Source of the DNA: Garra rufa
Lineage: Eukaryota; Chordata; Actinopteri; Cypriniformes; Cyprinidae
DNA: 64,000 bases
Direction of reading: 5' to 3'
Assembly: GCF_049309525.1 (NCBI RefSeq)
Contig: NC_133367.1
Location: 7,306,163 to 7,370,162 of the forward strand
In this document: piece after piece, positions 22,678-35,400 of the stretch
How the letters are laid out: each line of letters begins with the position of its first letter
Numbering within the stretch: the first letter of the stretch is position 1
Position numbers and translations under genes: made by a program
The notes under the pieces: model-generated
What the model was told of the DNA's origin: nothing
Database searches by the model: none
What the model saw: only the letters and a program-made list of their open reading frames with translations

Positions 22678-23177
22678 NNNNNNNNNNNNNNNNNNNNNNN
22701 NNNNNNNNNNNNNNNNNNNNNNNNNNNNNNNNNNNNNNNNNNNNNNNNNNNNNNNNNNNNNNNNNNNNNNNNNNNNNNNNNNNNNNNNNNNNNNNNNNNN
22801 NNNNNNNNNNNNNNNNNNNNNNNNNNNNNNNNNNNNNNNNNNNNNNNNNNNNNNNNNNNNNNNNNNNNNNNNNNNNNNNNNNNNNNNNNNNNNNNNNNNN
22901 NNNNNNNNNNNNNNNNNNNNNNNNNNNNNNNNNNNNNNNNNNNNNNNNNNNNNNNNNNNNNNNNNNNNNNNNNNNNNNNNNNNNNNNNNNNNNNNNNNNN
23001 NNNNNNNNNNNNNNNNNNNNNNNNNNNNNNNNNNNNNNNNNNNNNNNNNNNNNNNNNNNNNNNNNNNNNNNNNNNNNNNNNNNNNNNNNNNNNNNNNNNN
23101 NNNNNNNNNNNNNNNNNNNNNNNNNNNNNNNNNNNNNNNNNNNNNNNNNNNNNNNNNNNNNNNNNNNNNNNNNNNNN
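22678..23177. other. Assembly gap (500 N)
   Basis: A run of exactly 500 N, so its true length is unknown. It separates the DIRS fragment from the 3' end of crocc and hides nearly all of the crocc 3' UTR. Confidence 1.
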
Positions 23178-23244
23178 AACATCCAGAAACAGATTTACCA
23201 CAAACACTGTAAATGAGGAGGCACTGAGAGCAGTGGTGTCTGGA

Positions 23245-23493
23245 TCAGCTGACAGCGGACAGCAGCGAGGGCGTTCTGCGGCGGATCTCCTGCTGGAGCT
23301 GCTCCTTGAGCGTGGACACCTGCTCCTCCAGACCCTTGATGCGCTGCCGGTGCGCTCTCTCTCGGGCCGCCAGCGTCCGCTCCGCCTCTCTCTGACTGAC
23401 GCGCAGTCTCTCCGCCTCCCGCTGGGCGTCCTCACGCAGACGGGCCGCCTGCTCGCTGACGCTGTGACTCTGCTCCAGTTCCGCCAGCTGAGC
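23245..23493 (-). CDS. crocc: crocc terminal coding exon 36
   Basis: Residues 1916-1997 plus TGA. AQLAELEQSHSVSEQAARLR, then RAHRQRIKGLEEQVSTLKEQ, ending RRRTPSLLSAVS. Acceptor tgtttcag. The 3' UTR reaches the gap after 67 bp. Confidence 0.96.
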   Translation of the reverse strand, partial: AQLAELEQSHSVSEQAARLREDAQREAERLRVSQREAERTLAARERAHRQRIKGLEEQVSTLKEQLQQEIRRRTPSLLSAVS

Positions 23494-26400
23494 CTGAAAC
23501 ACAAACACACCGCTGCTGTTCAACCACTGAACTAACACTGAGACAACCCACTGTAACCATAGCAACAGCACAAACCATAGCAACCCCGACACCACGCCCA
23601 GTGTTCCTGATGCTGCCGCTCTAGTGCACTACATTAAACACAAACACCTCCTGTTCTTGAGGCCCGTTCACAAGAACGATAACAGCAATGAGAAAGACTT
23701 TATAAGTCCACACCGCATCAGTAAAGATGATCGGTAACAGTTATCGTTATAGTTATCGTCCATTGGTGTGATCGGTTACAGTTATCGGTATAGTTATCGT
23801 CCATTGGTGTGATCGGTTACAGTTATCGGTATAGTTATCGTCCATTGGTGTGATCGCTAACAGTTATCGGTATAGTTATCGTCCATTGGTGTGATCGCTA
23901 ACAGTTATCGGTATAGTTATCGTCCATTGGTGTGATCGCTAACAGTTATCGGTACAGTCATCATCCATTGGTGTGATCGCTAACAGTTATCGTCTATTGT
24001 TGTGATCGCTAACAGTTATCGGTATAGTTATCGTCCATTGGTGTGATCGCTAACAGTTATCGTTACAGTTATCGTCCATTGGTGTGATCGCTAACAGTTA
24101 TCGGTATAGTTATCGTCCATTGGTGTGATCGCTAACAGTTATCGGTATAGTTATCGTCCATTGGTATAGTTATCGTCCATTGGTGTGATCGGTAACAGTT
24201 ATCGGTATAGTTATTGTCCATTGGTGTGATCAGTAACAGTTATCGTTACAGTTATCATCCATTGGTGCGGTCAGTATAATATTTATCGTTATAGTTATTG
24301 TCCATTGGTGTGATCGCTAACAGTTATCGGTAGAGTTATCGTCCATTGGTGTGATCACTAACAGTTATCGGTATAGTTATTGTCCATTGGTGTGATCAGT
24401 AACCGTTATCGTTACAGTTATTGTCCATTGGTGTGATCGGTAACAGTTATCGTTACAGTTATTGTCCATTGGTGTGATCGGTAACAGTTATCGTTACAGT
24501 TATTGTCCATTGGTGTGATCGGTAACAGTTATCGGTATAGTTATTGTCCATTGGTGTGATCGGTAACAGTTATCGGTATAGTTATCATCTATTGGTGTGA
24601 TCGCTAACAGTTATCGTTATAGTTATTGTCCATTGGTGTGATCGCTAACAGTTATCGGTATAGTTATCATCTATTGGTGTGATCGCTAACAGTTATCGGT
24701 ACAGTCATCGTCCATTGGTGTGATCGCTAACAGTTATCGGTACAGTCATCGTCCATTGGTGTGATCGCTAACAGTTATCGGTACAGTCATCGTCCATTGG
24801 TGTGATCGCTAACAGTTATCGTTAGTTATCGTCCATTGGTGTGATCGCTAACAGTTATCGGTATAGTTATCGTCCATTGGTGTGATCGCTAACAGTTATC
24901 GGTACAGTCATCGTCCATTGGTGTGATCGCTAACAGTTATCGTTAGTTATCGTCCATTGGTGTGATCGCTAACAGTTATCGGTACAGTTATCGTCCATTG
25001 GTGTGATCGCTAACAGTTATCGTTAGTTATCGTCCATTGGTGTGATCGCTAACAGTTATCGGTATAGTTATCGTCCATTGGTGTGATCGCTAACAGTTAT
25101 CGGTACAGTTATCGTTCTTGTTATGAACAGGCCTTTACTCACCAGACACAATGCAATCTTCTGTTTGACGCCGGACAACTCTTCCTTACAAGCACAGCGA
25201 TGGAAAACATCACACATTATAGGACTGCACTATTAATCCAGCTGATGATTAGCGTTAGCATGTGAAGGCGCTGATAATGGTGTACCTGCAGCAGCACGAT
25301 CTGTCTCTGCGCGTCCTGCAGCTCCTGTTCGACGGTGTTGAGCGAGCGATCCAGACGACCCTTCTCTGCACACAGACGCATGCTGCTCTCCTCCGTCTTC
25401 AGCTTCTGACGCTCCACCTGACGAGTCCAAACAGATTCAGTCCTGCATTTAAATGCGGTGCGCAGACAGACAGACAGACAGACAGACAGACAGGTGTCTC
25501 ATCTCACCTTATCCAGTGTGTTTCTCAGTGCGGACTTGTCTTTCTCCAGCCGGACGGCCTGTCGCTCTGCATCTCTCTTCTCGGTCTCCAGTAAGGCCAC
25601 GGCTCTCTGGAGGCTGCGCAGACGCTCCTCTGCAGACGCTCTGTCTGTCTGCGCAGACTGTAGACCACGCTGGGCTTCGGTCAGACTGTCTGTCTTCTGC
25701 CGCAGAGCCTGCATGAGATCAGAGAAAGAATCAATCTCAGACCACTTCAAAACGTGAAGGAGAACTCAGTTCTTGCTGCATTCACACTATCACTGCTACT
25801 GAAAGTGAAGTCAGATCTCTTTAGTCTGGTGTAAGATTTGGTCTCAGACCACTTCTCATTCTCACTGCAATCTCATGATTTAAAGCTAAATTGAGTCAAG
25901 CTGACATGAATGACCTCCTGTGTGTTGTGCAGCTCCGTCTCCAGCTCAGATCTGCGCAGCTGACTCTGGGTCAGTTCTGACTGCAGTATCTGCACACGCT
26001 CTGTTAGCGCCGCAATGGTACGCTTCCCGTCCGACCCTGACGCTCTGAGTCCGTCCACACGCTCCTGAACCACACAGCAGAGGAACAACATCACGCTAAA
26101 CAGTTCTGATCAACTCTTATCACAACATTTGTAGTTTTTGTAATAGTTATTATAGTTGTTGTAATATTTATATTTACTAGGTAAAAAAAGTTTGTCAAGA
26201 CAAACTTTGAAGTTGGATTGAGAAAGCTGGACCAGAAAGTTTGAAAAAGGTTCAACGGTTTAAAAAAGTTAAAGAAGTTTAAAATGTTTAAAAAGATTTC
26301 CAAGTTTTAAAAGTTTTAAGTAGGGTAAGTTAAAAGTAGTTTTAAAAGCTTAATGGTTTGATAGATAGCTAGCTAACATTATTAGCAAATTGCTAGCATG

Positions 26401-29400
26401 TTTCTACCATGATTAGCAAGTTGTTAGCATGTGTCTAACAAGATTAGCATGTGGCTAACATGATTATAACATTTTGATAGAAAAGCATGAAATATGAAAA
26501 AAAACTAAAAAACGCACAAAAAATTCAGACCTTTATTGTAATAATTACAGTTATTATAGTCATTGTTGTTTTTATTGGCATCAATATAGTTATAATTATT
26601 GGTATAGTTATCACGATTGTTATATTTGACAGAATTATCATTATAATTATCGTAATAGTTAGTCATCATGATAGAAACATGCTAACTTGCTAGTCATGTT
26701 AAAACATGCTAGCGACTTACTAAACATGCTAGAAACATGTTAGAAACATGCTAACTTGCTAATCATGTTAAAACATGCTAGCGACTTGCTAATCATGTTA
26801 CATGCTAGTAACATACTAATCATGCTAGAAGCAGACTAGCAACATACTTGTAACTTAAGCATGCTACAGACATGCTAACAATTTGCTAATCATGATAGGA
26901 ACATGTTTAAAACATGCTAGCAACTTGCTAATCAAGATAAAAACATGTTAAAACATGCTAGCAACTTGCTAATCATGATGAAAACATGTTAAAACATGCT
27001 AGCAACTTGCTAATCATGATGAAAACATACTAGCAACTGGCTAATCATGCTAGGTACATGCTAGTAATGCTAGAAGCAGACTAACAACATGCTAGTGACT
27101 TGCTTATCATGTTACATGCTAGTAACATACTAATCATGCTAGAAGCAGACTAGCAACAAACTTGTAACTTAAGCATGCTACAGACATGCTAACAATTTGC
27201 TAATCATGCTAGGAACATGTTTAAAACATGCTAGCAGCTTGCTAATCATGATGAAAACATGTTAAAACATGCTAGCAACTTGCTAATCATGATGAAAACA
27301 TACTAGCAACTGGCTAATCATGCTAGGTACATGCTAGTAATGCTAGAAGCAGACTAACAACATGCTAGTGACTTGCTTATCATGTTACATGCTAGTAACA
27401 TACTAATCATGCTAGAAGCAGACTAGCAACAAACTTGTAACTTAAGCATGCTACAGACATGCTAACAATTTGCTAATCATGCTAGGAACATGTTTAAAAC
27501 ATGCTAGCAGCTTGCTAATCATGATAAAAACATGTTAAAACATGCTAGCAACTTGCTAATCATGATAAAAACATGCTAGCAACTGGCTAATCATGCAAGG
27601 TACATGTTAATAATGCTAGAAGCAGATTAACAACATGCTAGTAACTTGCTAATCATGCTAGGAACATGTTTAAAACATGCTAGCAGCTTGCTTATGATAA
27701 AAACATGTTAAAAACATGCTAGCAACATGCTAATCAAGATAAAAACATGTTAAAAACACGCTAGCAACTTGCTAATCATGATGAAAACATACTAGCAACT
27801 GGCTAATCATGCTAGGTACATGCTAGTAATGCTAGAAGCAGACTAACAACATGCTAGTGACTTGCTTATCATGCTAGCAACATGCTAGTAACTGGCTAAT
27901 CATGCTAAAAACATGCTAGTACCTTGCTAATGCTAGTAACATGCTAACAACATGCTATCTATCTGTCTATCTATCTTTGACAGATTGTATTACCTTCAAA
28001 ACATTCAAACTTTAAATTTAAGCTATTTCAGACTGAAACAATCAACCTTAAAACTTTAAGACTTATAAACCTTTTCAAACTTTTTCAGACGTTCTGGTCC
28101 GGCTTTCTCAAGCCAACTTAAAATTTATCTTGACAAAATTTCGTTACATGTTTTCATAATAGCTCATCGATCTCGTGGTCCTCACCTGCAGCTGTCTGCG
28201 TTCGCTCTCAGTGTGTGCCAGTGTTTTCTGCAGTGTGGCGAGGCGTCCCTGGGTGGCGCTGTGAGCGGCGGTGGCTTCCTGCAGGCTCTGGGAGAGAGCG
28301 AGTGCTCGTTCTTTCTGAGCGCTCTCTCCGTCCTGAGCTTTAGACAACAGCGCCGTCAGCCGCTCCACCTCACGCTGAAGAGACGCCACACGAGCTTCAC
28401 CCTCCGTCACCTGAAACACACCACACGGCGTTAATCAATGAGCAGCGGTCGTCCTGTGGGGGAGGAGTCAGGTTGTGTCCAGGACCTGTTTGATAGCACT
28501 GTCGTGGCGGTCGTGCGCGGTCTGGATCTCCATCTCTCTCTCGGCCAGACTCAGTCTCAGTCTCTGCAGCTCGCCCTCTAGACTCCGCCTCCCCAGCTCC
28601 ACCCGTGTGCCACGCCCCTCGGCCGCCTCCAGAGCCTCCCGCAGCCGCCGACGCTCCGCCTCCAAACGCGCCTCGCTGCCGCGCAGCTTACTGCACTGCT
28701 CCTGTAGGGGGCGACCTCTGCGTTAGCGCTAGCCTTCTCCAGATGACATTAGTTTAGATGTAATGAGACGCACCTCCACACGCTTGCGCTCGGTCTCGGT
28801 GTTCAGCGACAGTCTCTCCAGCTCTTTGATTCGCTCGTTCAGCGCTCGTCTCTCTCGCTCCGCTCTCCGCAGGGACTCCTCCTGCTGCTGCAGCACAGCT
28901 TGAGTCGAGGACAGTTTCTCGTCCACCGTACGCTTATCTGCACAAACACACAATCAACACCTGTCTCCAGAAACCAGCCCGATCTGTGGAGGATAGACGT
29001 GTGTTACCATCTTGACACTCCTGCAGCGTGTGGTGCAGCTGAATGAGGCGCTGGTGGGCGGAGTCTCTCTCTCCCGCCACTTCCTCCAGTTCCCTCTGCA
29101 CTGACCCCAGCTGACCCCGCGCTTCATCCTGCACACGTTTACATCACGTGATCACTTTATCATGACTGCATGTTCACACACGCTATCACAGCCAATCTGA
29201 ATATATCTGATGTTTAATATTTAGTAGAGCACATTTTGGACCAATCAGGTTTGATGGTGGGCGGAGCTTCCACAACGACACAGAGGAACGATATTGCTGG
29301 AATCACTTTCAGTGTTGTTTTCCAGTTGATGAACAATAAAAACATGAAAAACCAATCAGAATCCATCCTGTTTTAAACAGCTTGTGCTTTTAAAGGGGTA

Positions 29401-32400
29401 GACAACAAAACTGTAGCGTGTTAATAATCAACAGAACGTTACCGTCTGCTGATACAGTTATCGTTAGAGTAATCATAATAGTTATGGTTATTGTTATGGT
29501 TACAGTAATAGTTACAGTTATCGTTATCATCATAGTTACTGTTATCGTAAAGTATTTATCATTAGTTACAGTTATTATTATAGCTATGGTTATCGTTATG
29601 GTTACCGTAATAGTTATAGTTATTTTTTATCATAATATTTATAGCATTGATTATCGTTATAGTTACCGTAACAGTTATAGTTATTTTTATCATAATATTT
29701 ATAGCATTGATTATCGTTATAGTTACCGTAACAGTTATAGTTATTTTTATCATAATATTTATAGCATTGATTATCGTTATAGTTACCGTAATAGTTATAG
29801 TTATTTTTATCATAATATTTATAGCATTGATTATCGTTATAGTTACCGTAACAGTTATAGTTATTTTTATCATAATATTTATAGCATTGATTATCGTTAT
29901 AGTTACCGTAACAGTTATAGTTATTTTTATCATAACATTCATAGCTATGGTTATCGTTATAGTTACCGTAATAGTTATAGTTATTTTTATCATAATATTT
30001 ATAGCTATGGTTATTGTTATAGTTACCGTAATAGTTATAGTTATTTTTTATCATAATATTTATAGCATTGCTTATCGTTATAGTTACCGTAATAGTTATA
30101 GTTATTTTTATCATAATATTTATAGCTATTGTTATTGTTATAGTTACCGTAACAGTTATAGTTATTTTTTTATCATAATATTTATAGCATTGATTACCGT
30201 TATAGTTACCGTAACAGTTAGTTATTTTTTATCATAATATTTATAGCATTGATTATCGTTATAGTTACCGTAACAGTTATAGTTATTTTTATCATAATAT
30301 TTATAGCATTGATTATCGTTATAGTTACCGTAACAGTTATAGTTATTTTTTTATCATAATATTTATAGCATTGATTACCGTTATAGTTACCGTAATAGTT
30401 AGTTATTTTTTATCATAATATTTATAGCATTGATTATCGTTATAGTTACCGTAACAGTTATAGTTATTTTTATCATAATATTTATAGCTATGGTTATCGT
30501 TATAGTTACCAAAAAAGTTATAGTTATTTTTATCATAATATTTATAGCTATGGTTATTGTTATAGTTACCGTAACAGTTATAGTTAACGTTATCATCATT
30601 GTTACTGTTATCGTAAAGTATTTATCATTAGTTGCAGTTATCATTATAGTTACTGTAACAGTTATAGTTATTTTTATCATATTATTTATAGCTATGGTTA
30701 TCGTTATAGTTACTGTAATAGTTTTAGTTAACGCTACCATCATAGTTACTGTTATCATTATAGTCATCGTAATAGTTATCGTTGATTATATCATGATATC
30801 ACTGTTATATTTGACAATCACTATAGCTATCGAAATAGTTATCTTTATAATCATGATTGTCCGACCTTTATAACTATTGTTAGTAGTTATATAGTTGTTG
30901 TAATATTTCCCCAGTCCTCATTATAATTATCTTTGTAGTCATCGTAATAGTTATCGTTATATTTATGATAATAGTTACAGTTATTGTTGTTTTTATTGAT
31001 ATCAACATAGTTGTCATAAAAATAACTATAGTTATTATTATAGTTATCTTTATAATAATTGATTTAGTTATAAATATTATAGTTGTCATTCCAATTATCG
31101 TTATAGTTATAATAATATCTAAATGTTATAGTTATTGTAGCAGTTGTCATTACTGTTATATTTGTCATAATTATTGTTATAGTTATGGTAATTGAATTAC
31201 AGTTATCTTTATAACTATTGTTGTGGTTATCGTTGCAGTCGTCATAGTAGTTATGGTTATAGTTATAGTTAGTGTAGCATTACTCTGTCTCTCTGAGCCT
31301 CGCGCAGCTCCTGCAGGAAGTCTCTGAGGCCGCTGCGCAGGGTTTCGGGGTCCAGCTCCGGCGGGGCGACGGGCAGCGGGGCGTCTGTCCTCTCTGGAGA
31401 CAACGGCCGCAACACGATGGTGTTATCAGGAGTGACGTTACCTGCCACATCTAACAGAAAACAGAAAACTGAAGCAGACCTTCCTCTCCAGACCAAAAAC
31501 ACATCTGTATTCCACAGATTTCCCGTCAAACCGAATCTGACCTTTAGATGGCGACAGCGAGCAGTGCAGCGGAGACACGCTCCGGTGGCGGGACATCATC
31601 CCTGAGGTCAGAGAGGAAGGGGAGGAGCCTGCCGGGCTCCGCCCCCTGCTGCTGCTCCTCCCACTGGCCCCAATGCCCAGCGTCCGCGTGAGGGCCGACT
31701 GAAGACTGCAGAGCCGGAACTCCAGATCCCTGCGGGACGCCTCCGCACGAGACAACTCCGCCTCCGTCGCCGTCAGACGACCCTGAGCCTCGCTCAGCTC
31801 CAACTGCATCTGAGCAGACGCCTCGCACGCCGCCTGAGCGCGCACCGACACATTACGAGACTCGTCCTGCAGCTTCTTCTCACAGCCGCGAGCCTCCTGC
31901 AGCTGAGACGCCAACTCACGCTCACGACTGCGCCAACTCGCCTCGCTCTCACTCACACGCCGCTGCAGACAACTCACCTGCACACACACCGACAGATCAC
32001 AGTAGAGTCATGATTGAGAAACCACTTATAGTTTTCAGAAAACTGAAGATTAAATATCATTCAAATCCTGTTCAAATGATCAACACTATTCAAACTCCAA
32101 CTGTCAAAATTCAAACTCCAACTGTCAAAATTCAAACTCCAACTGTCAAAATTCAAACTCCAACTGTCAAAATTCAAACTTAAACTCCCAGAATCCCTTG
32201 ACACTCAATCAAGCTTCCCTTCTATCAACTATTTCTAATCCATTCAAACTGCCATTCTATTATTTATCATCTATTTAACTATCTAGCCTAGCAACTACAA
32301 TCATGCTAGTAACTTGATAATCATGCTAGCAACATGCTGGTCATTTCTAGAAACATGCCAGCAACTTGCTAACAACTTGTTAATCCTGTTAGCAACATGC

Positions 32401-35400
32401 TAGCAACTTGTTAATACTGTTAGCAACATGCTAGCAACTTGTTAATCCTGCTAGCAACTTGTAAAACTTGCTAATCAAGCTAGAAAAATGTTAAAAAACT
32501 TACTAATCATGCTAGAAACTTGCCAATAATGCTAGCAACTTGCCAATCATGCTAAAAACATGCTAGCAACTTCTTAATCCTGTTAACAACATGCTAGTCA
32601 TGCTTGAAACATGTTAATCGTGCTAGCAACATGCTAGTGGCTGGTTAATCATACTAGCAACTTGGTAATCATGCTAGAAACATGCTAACCACTTTGCTAA
32701 TCATGATAAAAACAGGCTAGCAACTTGCTAATCATGCTAGAAAAATGTAAAAAAAAACTTGCTAGAAACATGTTAACAATGTGCTAACAACTTGCTAATC
32801 ATGCTAGAAACTTGTCAATCATGCTAGAATCATGCTATCAATTAGCTAATTATGCTAAAAACAGGCTGGCAACTTGCTAATCATGCTAAAAAACTAGCAA
32901 CTTGCTAGTTATGCTAGAAAAATGCTAAAAACCTACTAATCATGTTAAATACATTACTAATAATGCTAGAAACATACTAATCATGCTAACAACTTGCTAG
33001 TCATTCTAGAAACATGCTAGCAACTTGCTAATCATGCTAGTAACATGTCAGTCATGGTAACATGTTAACAACTTGCAAATCATGCTATAAACAGGCTAGT
33101 AACTTGCTAATCATGCTATAAACATGTTAGCGACTTGCTAATCATGCTAGTAACATGTCAGTCATGGTAACAACATGCTAACAACTTGCTAATCATGCTA
33201 GAAACAGGCTAGTAACTTGCTAATCATGCTATAAACATGTTAGCGACTTGCTAATCATGCTAGTAACATGTCAGTCATGGTAACAACATGCTAACAACTT
33301 GCTAATCATGCTAGAAACAGGCTAGCAACTTGCTAATCATGCTAGTAACATGTCAGTCATGGTAACAACATGCTAACAACTTGCTAATCATGCTAGAAAC
33401 AGGCTAGTAACTTGCTAATCATGCTAGTAACATGTCAGTCATGGTAACAACATGCTAACAACTTGCTAATCATGCTAGAAACAGGCTAGCAACTTGCTAA
33501 TCATGCTAGTAACATGTCAGTCATGGTAACAACATGCTAACAACTTGCTAATCATGCTAGAAACAGGCTAGTAACTTGTTAATCATGCTAGTAACATGTC
33601 AGTCATGGTAACAACATGCTAACAACTTGCTAATCATGCTAGAAACAGGCTAGCAACTTGCTAATCATGCTAGTAACATGTCAGTCATGGTAACAACATG
33701 CTAACAACTTGCTAATCATGCTAGAAACAGGCTAGCAACTTGCTAATCATGCTAGTAACATGTCAGTCATGGTAACAACATGCTAACAACTTGCTAATCA
33801 TGCTAGAAACAGGCTAGTAACTTGCTAATCATGCTAGTAACATGTCAGTCATGGTAACAACATGCTAACAACTTGCTAATCATGCTAGAAACAGGCTAGT
33901 AACTTGCTAATCATGCTAGTAACATGTCGGTCATGGTAACAACATGCTAACAACTTGCTAATCATGCTATAAACAGGCTAGTAACTTGCTAATCATGCTA
34001 GTAACATGCTATAAAAATGTTAAAAACATGCTAACTCCATTCTAATCCTCTAATGTATATAAAGTTTTCCACTTCAAGCTGTTACAGCTGCTTTAGAAGT
34101 TCAGGCTAGGCTTTGTGAATCCAGTTTTCTCAGGTTCTATTTCCTCCACTGAAGGCCTGAGATGGCGATCTGACCTCTTTCTGAAGAGAGTTTCTGCTGG
34201 TCTCGCTGTCTGCGAGTCTCTGTTTGAGTGAGATCAGTTCTCTGGCTCTCTCCTCCTCTTTCTGCTCCTCCAGAGACAGACGCGTCTGCAGTTCTGCCAG
34301 CTGCTTCCCCTTCTGCTCGCGCTCCACGTCCAGAACCTTCACCTGATGACAGAGAGAGAGAGAGTCAGCTCTTCATCCTCATCTTCATCTCAGCGCTCAC
34401 AGTTCTTCAGTCTGACCTGTCTGCGCAGCTCCTGCAGCTCCCTGCGCGCCTCCAGCCTGGACCTCTCCACCTCACGCAGACAGCTGCGCAGATCACACAC
34501 CTCCTTCTGCGCAGACGCCAGACTCTCCTCCAGCAGACAGGCCTTCTGCTCCTTCTCCTCACACACGCGCTTCACGCTGAACACAGACCAGCACACCTCC
34601 TCCATCAGCACCAATACCATGTGTTTTCATCTCACTATTCGCACTCTGAGTTATGGCATAGTTGTTTTCACCTTCAATTTGGACTTTTTTCTACAGAATT
34701 CCAAGTTTCCATCTCACTTGTTTTTGCCACATCTGCAGTTCTGACTTCTGAGATTTTATCTCGTAATTGACTTTTCAAAGTTGTGTAATCCTGACTTTTT
34801 TTTTAGTTTTCATCCTGTAATTTTGACTTTTTTTTGTTTTTATCTCACAATTATTGACTTTTCAAGTTTTTTTTTTTTTTTTTTTCAAGTTTTCAGCTCA
34901 CAATTTTGACTGTTTTCATCTCGTAATTCTAATATTTTACTAATTTAATCTCATAATTCTGATTTTTTGGTGTTTTCATCTCACCATTTTGAATGTTTTT
35001 GAATTTTCATCTCATAATTCTCACTTTTTTTTTATTTTAATTTTGTAATTCTCACTTTTTCCAAGTTTTCTTCTCGTAATTCAGATAAAGTAATAATAGC
35101 AATTTTGTTTTCAGCTCACAATTTTGACTTTTTTCAAGTTTTCATTTCCTAATTTTGATTTTCTTCAATTGTAATCTTGGATTTCCAACCTTTTCAAATT
35201 TCTTCTCATAAAACCTTCTCATAATTCTTCCTTTTTAAAAAATTTCCTCTTGGGAAATTAAAACTTTTTAAAATTGTAATCTCGCAACTTTGGAGTTTTC
35301 AATTCACAATTTTGACTTTTTTCATCTCGTAATTCAGACTTTTTAAAATTTTCAGGTTTTTTTAATTTTATCTTGTAATTCTGATTTAATTATTATTATT

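Noticed and set aside
22383..23535. Frames of 170-316 codons spanning the N run
   Set aside because: Their length is made of unknown bases. Only the real flanks (DIRS fragment and crocc exon 36) are meaningful.
23720..25107. CRISPR-like regular array
   Set aside because: Units are contiguous with no unique spacers, the context is a vertebrate intron, and no cas genes exist.
29418..30873. Open frames rich in Ile/Val/Thr or Tyr/Ser
   Set aside because: They are translations of the 60-bp minisatellite in crocc intron 28, open on both strands with pure repeat composition.
31438..31989. Extension of crocc exon 27 to lower coordinates as one long exon
   Set aside because: A donor at 31541 and acceptor after 31450 keep phase and match the human protein. 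Reading through inserts unrelated residues.
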